This document shows, one piece after another, positions 1 to 8,264 of a stretch of DNA of 64,000 nucleotides. Positions within the stretch are counted from its first letter, which is position 1. Each line of letters starts with the position of its first letter. The notes beneath the pieces were generated by a model, which was not told where the DNA came from, did no database searches, and saw nothing but the letters and a program-made list of their open reading frames with translations. Origin of the DNA: Salinithrix halophila (GTDB taxonomy: Bacteria; Bacillota; Bacilli; Thermoactinomycetales; DSM-45169); the NCBI RefSeq assembly GCF_042650125.1, contig NZ_JBHSAP010000009.1, positions 124,001 through 188,000 of the forward strand. The letters run 5' to 3'. The translations under genes and the position numbers were made by a program.

Positions 1-301
1 CGATGATCATCGGAACTGCGTAAGTGGAAAACTTGACGTTCTGGCTGAGGTCAAAATTGTCGATGGCCTTCATGAGCCCAATGCAGCCGACCTGAAACAG
101 GTCGTCCACATTTTCACCGCGATTGTTAAAGCGCTGAATAACACTCAGAACCAGGCGCAAGTTCCCATTGACGAGCTTTTCCCGTGCCGAGATATCCCCT
201 TCCTCCTGCAGGGAACGAAAGAGCATACGCATCTCTTCGTTTTTGAGCACGGGGAGCTTCGATGTGTCCACTCCGCAGATTTCCACTTTGTTTCGCGCCA
301 T
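1..301 (-). CDS. sigG: RNA polymerase forespore sigma factor SigG (5' part only)
   Basis: Only the first 100 residues are inside the window; the gene runs off the left edge. The N-terminus (MARNKVEICGVDTSKLPVL) and the region 2.1-2.2 segment with NLRLVLSVIQRF and DDLFQVGCIGLMKAI are characteristic of sigma-G, the late forespore sigma factor. The ATG at 301 is preceded at good distance by a GGAGGGG ribosome-binding site. The gene lies directly downstream of spoIIGA-sigE in the same direction, as in Bacillus subtilis. A hairpin in the 263-bp gap suggests it is transcribed separately. No convincing sigma-F/G promoter could be pinned down by eye. Confidence 0.96.
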   Translation of the reverse strand, partial: MARNKVEICGVDTSKLPVLKNEEMRMLFRSLQEEGDISAREKLVNGNLRLVLSVIQRFNNRGENVDDLFQVGCIGLMKAIDNFDLSQNVKFSTYAVPMII

Positions 302-500
302 GGATTCCCCTCCTACTCAAAGCTACTGTTAAGTATCTCCTCGAGAGGAAAATTTATAATCCATGTGTGCAAAAGAAACGACCTTCCCATAACGGTGGGA
401 TTCTTCCCAGGAGTATCCGGAAATAACAAAAAATAAGCCGCGCAGAGCCCATCATGACAGGATTGCGCGGTCCATCGAAGGGTCTATTTATGAACCGAAC

Positions 501-538
501 AACCCCAGCGTACCGGCAAAAAACTGGTCGCTGGGGTT
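501..538 (-). terminator. Hairpin between sigE and sigG, possible terminator
   Basis: A perfect 10-bp stem (501-510 with 529-538), extended inward by about five further pairs including one wobble, lies 27 bases past the sigE stop codon. It lacks a clean T-run on either strand, so it may be a weak terminator or an RNA-stabilising element. Confidence 0.45.
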
Positions 539-564
539 TGTTATAAGGACACCGCCTCCGGAAT

Positions 565-1287
565 TCACACCATTTTGTTAAATTCTTTCCGAAGCCGCTT
601 GATAATCCGTTTTTCCAGGCGGGAGATATATGACTGAGAGATACCGAGAAGATCGGCGACATCCTTTTGAGTTTTTTCCTCTCCGCCATTAAGACCGAAG
701 CGGAGCTCCATAATTTTTCGTTCCCTCTCGGAAAGACGCATCAATGCGGCACGAAGGACTTTCCGATCCACCTGTTCCTCGATGTTTCGGCAGATGATAT
801 CATTTTCCGTCCCCATCACGTCAGACAGAAGGAGTTCATTTCCATCCCAATCCATGTTGAGCGGTTCATCGAAGGAGACTTCGGAACGGATTTTATTATT
901 GCGCCGGAGAAACATGAGGATTTCATTCTCGATACAACGGGAGGCATAGGTTGCCAGTTTGATCTTTTTTGAGGGATCAAAGGTGTTGACGGCCTTGATC
1001 AGCCCAATAGTGCCAATCGAAACCAGATCCTCGATATTGATGCCCGTATTCTCAAACTTTCGAGCAATATAGACAACCAGACGGAGGTTACGCTCAATCA
1101 GCATGGCTCGGACCGCTGTATCGCCACTGGGAAGCCGGTCCAGGAGGTGCTCTTCCTCTTCCCGGCTCAACGGAGGCGGTAAAGCCTCACTTCCACCGAT
1201 ATAATAAATCTCTTCTCCTTTCAAACCGATCTGCATAAGGATACGATACCAGAAGAGTTGCATTGCCAGTTTCCATTTGACTACCAT
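565..1287 (-). CDS. sigE: RNA polymerase mother-cell sigma factor pro-SigE
   Basis: Sigma-70 family factor of about 240 residues, made as an inactive membrane-associated precursor and activated in the mother cell. Visible hallmarks are the pro-region leading to YYIGGSEALPPPLS, region 2 with ERNLRLVVYIARKFENTG and the helix-turn-helix in region 4 (KTQKDVADLLGISQSYISR). The longest reading frame begins at 1296, but that ATG sits only two bases from the AGGAGG site. The ATG at 1287 has workable spacing and gives the length and pro-sequence expected from the B. subtilis protein. The gene follows spoIIGA by about 40 bp and is almost certainly co-transcribed with it, so the protease and its substrate come from one operon. 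Residues 1-27 should form the amphipathic pro-sequence removed by SpoIIGA. Confidence 0.97.
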   Translation of the reverse strand: MVVKWKLAMQLFWYRILMQIGLKGEEIYYIGGSEALPPPLSREEEEHLLDRLPSGDTAVRAMLIERNLRLVVYIARKFENTGINIEDLVSIGTIGLIKAVNTFDPSKKIKLATYASRCIENEILMFLRRNNKIRSEVSFDEPLNMDWDGNELLLSDVMGTENDIICRNIEEQVDRKVLRAALMRLSERERKIMELRFGLNGGEEKTQKDVADLLGISQSYISRLEKRIIKRLRKEFNKMV

Positions 1288-1329
1288 TTTCCACATGACC
1301 TCCTCGTCAATTATATTCGGCGGTTTCTT

Positions 1330-2238
1330 TTACCCCGCCGCTGGCATACAGGAGGGATGCAGGATAGCCTGGTAGGTTCCGTCCGAGGAAAGGCGACCCG
1401 TATCCAGCCCGATCAACGCCTTCCCCGTTACCTGCCAGGCCCCTCCCTGAAATACTTCCATCCGATCCGGCTTCAATGCCACTAAGATGTTCCCCTCGCT
1501 AGCCGCTCCTCTGAAAGGGACCAGCCTCACACGTGTCAGCCACTCGGCTGGCATTTCTTTTCCCAATCCGTCCCAATTTCCCTTTCGCACTGCATCCACC
1601 AGGCTGACAGGAAGAATTCGCGCCCATTCCTCCAACTCAACCAGGATGACCGGAGTTCGCGTGATCGGATCCCTCAGCTGGTTACCTGTGTCGATCAATC
1701 CCGTGCATTCCAGTCCCACCTCCCCTAGCTGGATCCTTACTTTGGCTAAGGATTCATGCACGACCTGCCGGTCAGCCAGAGAGCGAAAAGAAAGTCGTGC
1801 ATACAACCAGACCAAGGGAAAAGCGAGCAAAACAAATACCCAGGAAACCGGTGAACCCCACCCTGAAGACAGCGTGAAAAATGTGCTACCGGTCGCATGT
1901 ACCCCGCCACTCAGAAAATAATGCAACGCAAACATACCGCCTCCAGTCACAAAAGAAATCAGATAAAACACGCCCAGATTGCGTAAGAATGCGACGGGAG
2001 AATGAAACCCCATCGCCACCCCAACCATTAGGATGGAGAAAAAAAGTTTTCCAAAAAACGTATACGAGAAAGTAAGCGGCTGCCACAGCTGAAGGACTGC
2101 ATAACACGCCCCCAGAAGAGCGGCACACAAGATTCGCGGAAACGACGACCGTTGACGTCGAATGGCCGTCGTCAACCAGAGAAGCAGAAAATCGATACAG
2201 AGATTGAGTAGGAAAACCATATCGGCATAGACAACCAT
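1330..2238 (-). CDS. spoIIGA: Sporulation sigma-E factor-processing peptidase SpoIIGA
   Basis: Membrane-embedded aspartic-type protease that cleaves the pro-sequence from pro-SigE in the septal membrane. The first ~145 residues hold about five hydrophobic helices. The soluble C-terminal domain contains the catalytic motif LIDTGNQLRDP with Asp183, the same position as the known catalytic aspartate of the B. subtilis enzyme. Length (302 residues) fits the family. The start has only a modest AAAGGGA ribosome-binding site. Upstream lies a promoter region with Spo0A-box-like sequences, consistent with induction at sporulation onset. Confidence 0.96.
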   Translation of the reverse strand: MVVYADMVFLLNLCIDFLLLWLTTAIRRQRSSFPRILCAALLGACYAVLQLWQPLTFSYTFFGKLFFSILMVGVAMGFHSPVAFLRNLGVFYLISFVTGGGMFALHYFLSGGVHATGSTFFTLSSGWGSPVSWVFVLLAFPLVWLYARLSFRSLADRQVVHESLAKVRIQLGEVGLECTGLIDTGNQLRDPITRTPVILVELEEWARILPVSLVDAVRKGNWDGLGKEMPAEWLTRVRLVPFRGAASEGNILVALKPDRMEVFQGGAWQVTGKALIGLDTGRLSSDGTYQAILHPSCMPAAG

Positions 2239-2271
2239 TTTTTGGTTCCCTTTCCCGTAAAAGGTGTCATC

Positions 2272-2338
2272 AGTATATCCTAATCCTATTTCAATGTCTG
2301 TCTAAACTTGCTGTTTCGAGGATACTTTTTTTGTCGAA
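2272..2338 (-). promoter_or_regulatory. spoIIG-type promoter with Spo0A boxes
   Basis: On the minus strand a -10 element TATACT (2272-2277) is preceded by two overlapping -35 candidates. CAGACA (2295-2300) lies 17 bp away and TAGACA (2299-2304) 21 bp away. The longer spacing recalls the unusual 22-bp spacer of the B. subtilis spoIIG promoter. Upstream, a perfect Spo0A core box TGTCGAA lies at 2332-2338 (read on the plus strand), with a 5-of-7 match at 2314-2320. This predicts activation by phosphorylated Spo0A. Confidence 0.65.
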
Positions 2339-2348
2339 CATTCAGGCA

Positions 2349-2410
2349 AAAAAAGCCGCTCCAAGGCGAAAAGAAGGGGAAACCGCCTTTAAGTTTGAGT
2401 CGGCTTTTTT
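2349..2410. terminator. Two-stem hairpin with A/T runs downstream of ftsZ
   Basis: An outer stem pairs AAAAAAGCCG (2349-2358) with CGGCTTTTTT (2401-2410), and an inner stem pairs AAGGCG (2363-2368) with CGCCTT (2384-2389). The flanking A and T runs allow termination in both directions and would isolate ftsZ from the spoIIG promoter. Confidence 0.55.
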
Positions 2411-2441
2411 CGCCTTTTTTCGGATGTCCCACAAAGGGGAC

Positions 2442-2475
2442 AAAAAAAACGACCACCGAATAATTCCGGCGGTCG
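2442..2475 (-). terminator. Rho-independent terminator of ftsZ
   Basis: On the minus strand a 9-bp stem (2467-2475 with 2450-2458, one wobble pair) is followed by eight T residues (complement of 2442-2449), 17 bases past the ftsZ stop codon. Confidence 0.9.
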
Positions 2476-2491
2476 CCTCGACCTGAAATAT

Positions 2492-3610
2492 TCACTTCTT
2501 CCGCCGATGGCGAAGGAAAGTGGGAATATCCAGGCTATCTTCGTTTTCATATTTCGGACTGACGATATCGATTGCCGGACGCTTTCCGCTTCCTTCTCGG
2601 GCGGTCTCGCCCCCCAGCTGACCGAAATCGGGCTTTTTAGCGGCCTTTTCCTGCTCCTTGTGATCAAAGCCGGTGGCGATTACCGTGACGAGGATTTCGT
2701 CTTTCAACTCCTCGTTGATCACGGCTCCGAAAATCATATTGACTTCGGGATCGGAAGCGGAAGCCACGATATCTGCCGCCTCATTCACTTCATACAAAGA
2801 AAGGTTGGATCCGCCGGTGATGTTCATCAACACGCCCCGCGCACCATCGATGGAGGTCTCCAACAGCGGGCTACAGATTGCTTTCTTGGCAGCTTCCGTC
2901 GCCCGGGATTCTCCGGTAGCCATTCCAATCCCCATCAGAGCAGAGCCGCGTTCCGTCATGATTGTCTTCACATCGGCAAAGTCCAGGTTGATCAGCCCCG
3001 GGACCGCAATCAGATCAGAGATGCCCTGCACACCCTGACGTAGAACGTTGTCCGCTTCACGGAAAGCTTCCAGCATCGGGGTATTCTTATCTACAATCTC
3101 CAGTAGCCGGTCGTTTGGAATCACGATCAGCGTATCCACTTTATCCTTGAGGGCCGCAATCCCTTGATCGGCCTGAAGGGAACGTTTACGCCCCTCAAAG
3201 GTGAAAGGGCGAGTCACCACACCAACAGTAAGCGCCCCTGCCTCCCGGGCCGCCTCAGCTATCTCCGGCGCCGCCCCGGTGCCTGTACCCCCACCCATGC
3301 CAGCGGTGACAAAAACCATGTCCGACCCTTTCAGCACATTTTCGATACTCTCCCGGCTCTCCTCTGCGGCTTTCTTACCCACGTTCGGGTTTGCACCCGC
3401 ACCGAGCCCCCGGGTCAGCTTTTCTCCAATCTGGAGCTTGATCGGGGCATGAGAACGATTCAATGCCTGAGCGTCTGTATTGGCGGCGATGAACTCCACA
3501 CCCTGGACCCCGCTTTCTATCATACGGTTAACGGCGTTGCTGCCGCCGCCTCCGACACCGATGACCTTAATTTGAGCGATCTGTTCAACTTCCATATCGA
3601 ACTCCAACAT
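2492..3610 (-). CDS. ftsZ: Cell division protein FtsZ
   Basis: Tubulin-like GTPase that assembles the Z ring at mid-cell. The GTP-binding signature GGGTGTG is at residues 106-112, the T7 loop NLDFAD at about 208-213, and the C-terminal peptide DIPTFLRHRRKK, which binds FtsA and SepF, closes the protein. The reading frame can be extended to a TTG at 3625, but the GGAGGG ribosome-binding site lies inside that extension. The ATG at 3610 starts MLEF, as in B. subtilis, and gives 372 residues. It follows ftsA after about 70 bp and ends at a strong terminator, so it is the last gene of its unit. Confidence 0.98.
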   Translation of the reverse strand: MLEFDMEVEQIAQIKVIGVGGGGSNAVNRMIESGVQGVEFIAANTDAQALNRSHAPIKLQIGEKLTRGLGAGANPNVGKKAAEESRESIENVLKGSDMVFVTAGMGGGTGTGAAPEIAEAAREAGALTVGVVTRPFTFEGRKRSLQADQGIAALKDKVDTLIVIPNDRLLEIVDKNTPMLEAFREADNVLRQGVQGISDLIAVPGLINLDFADVKTIMTERGSALMGIGMATGESRATEAAKKAICSPLLETSIDGARGVLMNITGGSNLSLYEVNEAADIVASASDPEVNMIFGAVINEELKDEILVTVIATGFDHKEQEKAAKKPDFGQLGGETAREGSGKRPAIDIVSPKYENEDSLDIPTFLRHRRKK

Positions 3611-3682
3611 CGATTGTCCCTCCAATTTCGATAAATCTCCCTCACAACCCGCTGCTGAACCCGACCCTTTACCGGATCTATC

Positions 3683-4918
3683 TTAGATGAATTCGCTAAA
3701 CCAATTTTTCATCCGTTCCAGCGTCGAGGGGCCCCGTCTATTTTTCTGCGGGGGTCTGCTTTGTCCCTGGGGTTCTATCAACCGGAGCATCCAACGTTTC
3801 TGAATATAATGGATCATGCCGACTCCGCTGGTGAACGACGGATCCTGAACGCCGATGTAATCGGGTGAAACAATACGAACTGCCTGTCCCAATTGTGACT
3901 GTGCCACACCTAGAATATGAGGAATCGACATGACACCTCCAGTGAGCACATAGCCACCGGCGGGCTCTGTGGAATACCCCATGGCCTCCACTTGGCTCCG
4001 GATCAGTTGGAAAATCTCCTCCACCCGGGGCTCGATGATCATAGCCAGCTCTTCCTGATCCACCGTATTCTCCCGGTTACTGCCGATGGTGGAAACGGAG
4101 AAGACAACGTCCTTAGATGCTTCCTCAACCAAGGCCACTCCGTATTTCCGTTTGAGTTTTTCCGCACTCTCCGTCTGTGTACGCAAGCCGATGGCGATAT
4201 CATTGGTAATAAATTCACCACCGATCGGCAGCACCGCTGTCGATACCAAATGCCCCTGCTCGAAAACGGCGAGGGTGGTGGCTCCGCCGCCGATATCCGC
4301 CAGTACGACCCCCATGTTCTTCTCATCGGCAGAAAGACAGATTTCACTGGCGGCCAAGGGAAGTAAAATAATGCCCGCTACTGACAGAGAAGCCTTCTCC
4401 ACACAGCGCAGGACATTGTGGATAATGGTCTTGGAGCCGGTAACGATGATCGCTTCCACTTCCAACCGAACCCCTATCATCCCATGGGGATCGTGGATTC
4501 CGGTGAGGCCGTCTACAATAAACTGCTTGGGAACCACCTCGATAACGGCTCTCTCAGGAGGCAGGGCTACGACCCGGGCCGCCTGCATAACACGGTCGAT
4601 GTCCGGCTGCCCGATCTCACGATTTTCACTGGATACAGCGACCACTCCGTGGCTTGATTGCAGGGAAACGTGGTTGCCTGAAACACCCACGAATACTTTT
4701 TGAATTTCTATGCCAACCATCCGTTCAGCGTGGTCAATCGCTTCACGGATCGATTGCACCGCCTGGTCGATGTCTATAATAGCCCCTTTCTTCGTCCCCT
4801 TGGCGGTCGCCGATCCAACGCCTACAATTTGCGTACTTTCTTTCGTCACCTCGGCGACGATCACGCGAACCTTGGATGTCCCTATATCTAAACTGACGAT
4901 AAACTCTCCACTGCTCAA
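3683..4918 (-). CDS. ftsA: Cell division protein FtsA
   Basis: Actin-like ATPase that tethers FtsZ filaments to the membrane. The N-terminal phosphate-1 loop SLDIGTSKVRV, an ADIGGGATT phosphate-2 segment and a C-terminal amphipathic helix (ERMKNWFSEFI) are visible. Translation starts at TTG, with AAGGAGG about ten bases upstream. At 411 residues it is slightly shorter than the B. subtilis protein. It lies 72 bp upstream of ftsZ. The ylxW, ylxX and sbp genes that separate divIB from ftsA in B. subtilis are absent. Confidence 0.97.
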   Translation of the reverse strand: MSSGEFIVSLDIGTSKVRVIVAEVTKESTQIVGVGSATAKGTKKGAIIDIDQAVQSIREAIDHAERMVGIEIQKVFVGVSGNHVSLQSSHGVVAVSSENREIGQPDIDRVMQAARVVALPPERAVIEVVPKQFIVDGLTGIHDPHGMIGVRLEVEAIIVTGSKTIIHNVLRCVEKASLSVAGIILLPLAASEICLSADEKNMGVVLADIGGGATTLAVFEQGHLVSTAVLPIGGEFITNDIAIGLRTQTESAEKLKRKYGVALVEEASKDVVFSVSTIGSNRENTVDQEELAMIIEPRVEEIFQLIRSQVEAMGYSTEPAGGYVLTGGVMSIPHILGVAQSQLGQAVRIVSPDYIGVQDPSFTSGVGMIHYIQKRWMLRLIEPQGQSRPPQKNRRGPSTLERMKNWFSEFI

Positions 4919-5090
4919 ATCCTGGGCACCTCCTTGCCCGAGAATCGTAACCCTGTGGTGGAAATGGTTCTCTCTCTATCATGAGGGGAGAAGCGAAGGG
5001 AAGATTCCGCTTGTAACACAGGTATTCAACATGGAGGGAGTTTTCCCCTTTTTCCCACCCAACTTTTTATCTCTACAAGTGTGGTGTTTT

Positions 5091-5816
5091 TCAACTTCCG
5101 CCGTCCGTTTTTTCGGGTATGAACCATGTGCTCTCCAACAGGTTGAGTGTGCCAGGAGGGCGGTCCCGAAAGACGGAATAGTATTTCATCTTCTCACCAA
5201 AATCACGAGCCCGCACCCGGACAATATGCCCTTGCCGAGTATATGCTTTTATCAGATCCGGATATGTATGATCAGAGCCGGGCCGGATCTCTGAGATTTC
5301 GACCCGGATGTTTTCCGGTAAATCGCTTAGTCCCTTTGTCAGTGCCGGCGGAAGCTTCTTGCTTTTCCAGCCCCGCAGAAGCGGACGGTCAATTTGCCCT
5401 GTCCAGGTCCTGTTTCGCAAGATGGTCCCATCCGCCAACACGGGGACCGTCTTTCCCTTTTCGTTCCAGTAGGCCGCGCGCGGTACTTCGCGCACATCGA
5501 TTCGGATCCCGCCAGGAAAGGATCGGATCACTGTCACCCTATCAATCTCGATCATACGTTCCAATTCTCGCTCTGCCCGCTGTTCATCCCAACGGAAGTA
5601 GGATGTGCCCTCTTTCAGCCGGGCCCTATCCAGGACCTCCTGCTCTGGTACCATCCGGTTGCCAACCACCTCTATCTCTTGTATTTCACTAAAAGGAGAC
5701 TTCAAAAACACCAGTAGAAGAATCCCCGTAAAAAAAAACACCAGAAACAGAATCGCCGCAAACGACACAGGTTTGCGGGAGCGGAAAGGGCGGTAGGGAG
5801 GCACCCCTTGGTTCAT
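5091..5816 (-). CDS. divIB: Cell division protein DivIB/FtsQ
   Basis: Bitopic division protein of the FtsQ/DivIB family. A short basic cytoplasmic tail is followed by one hydrophobic helix (about residues 19-38) and then a POTRA domain beginning FSEIQEIEVVGNRMVPEQEV. A longer frame starts at 5867, but GGAGGAG lies nine bases before the ATG at 5816, which gives 241 residues. A terminator separates it from murA upstream, so it may have its own promoter. Confidence 0.9.
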   Translation of the reverse strand: MNQGVPPYRPFRSRKPVSFAAILFLVFFFTGILLLVFLKSPFSEIQEIEVVGNRMVPEQEVLDRARLKEGTSYFRWDEQRAERELERMIEIDRVTVIRSFPGGIRIDVREVPRAAYWNEKGKTVPVLADGTILRNRTWTGQIDRPLLRGWKSKKLPPALTKGLSDLPENIRVEISEIRPGSDHTYPDLIKAYTRQGHIVRVRARDFGEKMKYYSVFRDRPPGTLNLLESTWFIPEKTDGGS

Positions 5817-5922
5817 GACGGCATCTCCTCCAGGTCGATAGAAAATCAACACGGATGGAACCTTCATCTATGTTACCATAAAACACTTGGACGCACGGAG
5901 GGCATTTCGAAAAATCCCATAC

Positions 5923-5957
5923 AAAAAAACAGCGGCACAAACCGTGCAGCTGTTTTT
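5923..5957 (-). terminator. Rho-independent terminator of murA
   Basis: On the minus strand the stem AAAACAGC/GCTGTTTT (5949-5956 with 5926-5933), with an inner GCAC/GTGC stem, is followed by a T-run (complement of 5923-5929). The 5' arm includes the murA stop codon. Confidence 0.85.
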
Positions 5958-7227
5958 AACAGGATGCGATTTTCCCCGTCCAGCGCTGGATCTGGCCACC
6001 CAATTGGAGCAAGGTTCGGTCCAGCCGTTCGTATCCCCGATCAATGTGGTTAAGTCCAAGAACCCGGGTGGTTCCATGAGCGGCCAGACCGGCGATGACG
6101 AGGGCCGCACCCGCCCTGAGGTCGGTCGCTTGAACAGTCGCACCGGTGAGACGAGGCACCCCGCGGATTTCCACGGAATGGGCCCGAGGGACGAGATCAG
6201 CCCCCATTCGAGCCAACTCGTGAACATGTTTGAAACGCCCGTCAAAGACCCGTTCCGAGATGACGCTTTGTCCGTCGGTAACGGAAAGCAACGCCATCAC
6301 CTGAGGCTGCATATCAGTTGGAAAGCCCGGATAGGGTTCCGTTACAACCTCACCGACTCCTCGGAGTCGAGAAGTACCCTTCACCCATAGAACATCCCCC
6401 TCATGCTTCAGCGTGGCCCCGGCACGTTCCAATAGGTTGAGGGTGGACTGCATATGTTCCCGAATCACATGGGTAAGGAGCACTTCGCCTCCAGTCATCA
6501 CCGCCGCTGCCGCCAATGTCCCGGCAACGATCCGGTCCGGGATCACTTCATAAGACACCGGGGTGAGACGCTGTACCCCGCGGATGACGATCGTATCGGT
6601 CCCAGCCCCGTGCACGTCCGCCCCCATGAGATTAAGGAAACGTTCCAGATCCGAGATTTCCGGCTCCCGAGCCGCGTTTTTGATTACCGTCTCCCCTTCT
6701 GCCCGGACCGCCGCCATCATAATGTTTTCCGTCGCTCCGACGCTGGGGAGATCGAGACGAACCTCCGCTCCAGTCAATCGGCTCGCCGAGCAACGGATAA
6801 AGCCGTCCCCTTCCTCGATTTCGGCGCCCAGTAGGGAGAGCCCTTTCAAGTGTAAATCGATAGGACGAGCACCGATGGCGCACCCGCCGGGCCTGGAAAT
6901 GATGACTTCCTGGAGACGGGACAAAAGAGGACCCATGAGAAAGATGGATGACCGCATTTGACGCATCAAGAACTCCGGAATACGGGCTGTCTTAATCGAC
7001 GAGGTTTCCAGTTTGACGTTGTTGCCGTCCCATCTCATCTTTACGCCGAGGGCTTGCAGGATCTGACTCATCACATCGGTGTCCGATAGGTGGGGAACGT
7101 CCCGGATCTCATGGATCCCTTCGACCAGAAGTGTTGCAGCCAGGATGGGAAGAGCCGAATTCTTGGCGCCTTGAACACGAACGGTACCGTACAGAGGTTT
7201 TCCGCCTTTGATGACAAACTGCTCCAA
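5956..7227 (-). CDS. murA: UDP-N-acetylglucosamine 1-carboxyvinyltransferase MurA
   Basis: Transfers enolpyruvate from PEP to UDP-GlcNAc, the first committed step of peptidoglycan synthesis and the fosfomycin target. The fold repeats are evident, with Lys22 in AKNSAL and the catalytic Cys116 in PGGCAIGARPIDLHL, so a fosfomycin-sensitive type enzyme is predicted. Length is 423 residues, normal for the family. The ATG at 7227 follows murB by 14 bp. murA inside the dcw cluster between murB and divIB differs from B. subtilis, whose murA genes lie elsewhere. It ends in a terminator and is therefore the last gene of the spoVD-to-murA unit. Confidence 0.97.
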   Translation of the reverse strand: MEQFVIKGGKPLYGTVRVQGAKNSALPILAATLLVEGIHEIRDVPHLSDTDVMSQILQALGVKMRWDGNNVKLETSSIKTARIPEFLMRQMRSSIFLMGPLLSRLQEVIISRPGGCAIGARPIDLHLKGLSLLGAEIEEGDGFIRCSASRLTGAEVRLDLPSVGATENIMMAAVRAEGETVIKNAAREPEISDLERFLNLMGADVHGAGTDTIVIRGVQRLTPVSYEVIPDRIVAGTLAAAAVMTGGEVLLTHVIREHMQSTLNLLERAGATLKHEGDVLWVKGTSRLRGVGEVVTEPYPGFPTDMQPQVMALLSVTDGQSVISERVFDGRFKHVHELARMGADLVPRAHSVEIRGVPRLTGATVQATDLRAGAALVIAGLAAHGTTRVLGLNHIDRGYERLDRTLLQLGGQIQRWTGKIASC

Positions 7228-7241
7228 TGTTCCACCTCCGT

Positions 7242-8150
7242 CTACCCCTCGCCCACCACCTGAACTTCCGGCTCCAGTGTGACACCGTATTTTTCCTTAA
7301 TGGTTCCGATGATGTGCTGAATCAGGGTGAGAACATCGTTGGCCGTTGCATGCCCGCGATTGATAATAAAATTGGCATGTTGCTCGGATACCTCGGCGTC
7401 GCCGATCCGGTATCCCTTCAGGCCCGCGGCTTCGATCAGCCGACCGGAGTGGTCGCCCGGCGGGTTGCGGAATACGCTCCCCGCACAAGGATACTGGAGG
7501 GGTTGAGTTTGTCTGCGCCGGTCTTTAAATCGGGCCATGGAGTCCGCCACTTGCTTGCGATCGCCCTCCTGCAGGTGGAAGACGGCTTCTGTGACAACCC
7601 CTCTTCTTTCGGCCTGGAGGATGGAGGTCCGGTATTTAAAACCGAGTTCTTCCTTAGAAAGGCGGACCCATTGCCCGTCTTCCAACAGTACCTCCGCCGA
7701 CTCCAGGACACGAGAAAGTTCCGAGCCGTGGGCACCGGCATTCATAAACACGGCACCACCCACCGTACCCGGGATCCCTCCCGCAAACTCAAGACCCGTT
7801 AGTCCGTATCGAGCTGCCATCACCGACAACCGAACAAAAGAGTACCCGCCTCCGGCGATCACTCGGTCCCCTTCCACGCGCATATCGTCCAACCCTGTGC
7901 CCAATTTGATCACGGCGCCACGAATCCCGCCGTCCCGGACCAGAAGGTTGGAACCCCGGCCGATGACCCGCCAAGGGAGCCCATGCCGGTTAATTACCGA
8001 CATCGCACGCTCCAGTTCATCTTTGCTGTGGGGATAAACGAGAATATCCGCCGGCCCCCCGACTTTCCAGGTGGTATGACGGGAAAGGGGTTCATCAACC
8101 CGCACTTCCTCCACGCCGGCATCTCTCATTTCCCGTGCGATCCGTTCCAC
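7242..8150 (-). CDS. murB: UDP-N-acetylenolpyruvoylglucosamine reductase MurB
   Basis: FAD enzyme that reduces the MurA product to UDP-MurNAc using NADPH. The N-terminal FAD-binding segment (LVYPHSKDEL, GRGSNLLVRDGG) and the C-terminal catalytic block CAGSVFRNP are clear. Spacing of the motifs fits the type II (short) MurB of Firmicutes. Translation starts at GTG with AAGGAGG eight bases upstream. The gene is coupled to murA by a 14-bp gap. Confidence 0.97.
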   Translation of the reverse strand: MERIAREMRDAGVEEVRVDEPLSRHTTWKVGGPADILVYPHSKDELERAMSVINRHGLPWRVIGRGSNLLVRDGGIRGAVIKLGTGLDDMRVEGDRVIAGGGYSFVRLSVMAARYGLTGLEFAGGIPGTVGGAVFMNAGAHGSELSRVLESAEVLLEDGQWVRLSKEELGFKYRTSILQAERRGVVTEAVFHLQEGDRKQVADSMARFKDRRRQTQPLQYPCAGSVFRNPPGDHSGRLIEAAGLKGYRIGDAEVSEQHANFIINRGHATANDVLTLIQHIIGTIKEKYGVTLEPEVQVVGEG

Positions 8151-8264
8151 AGGTGGGTCCTCCTTTCACAGACACTCCCGCCCGCCATATCCGGGCGCGG
8201 TATACGATAGTTTATGCCTCCGCCCGTTTTGTGTGACGGAAGCCCCCTCCCCGCTGCATGGGAT

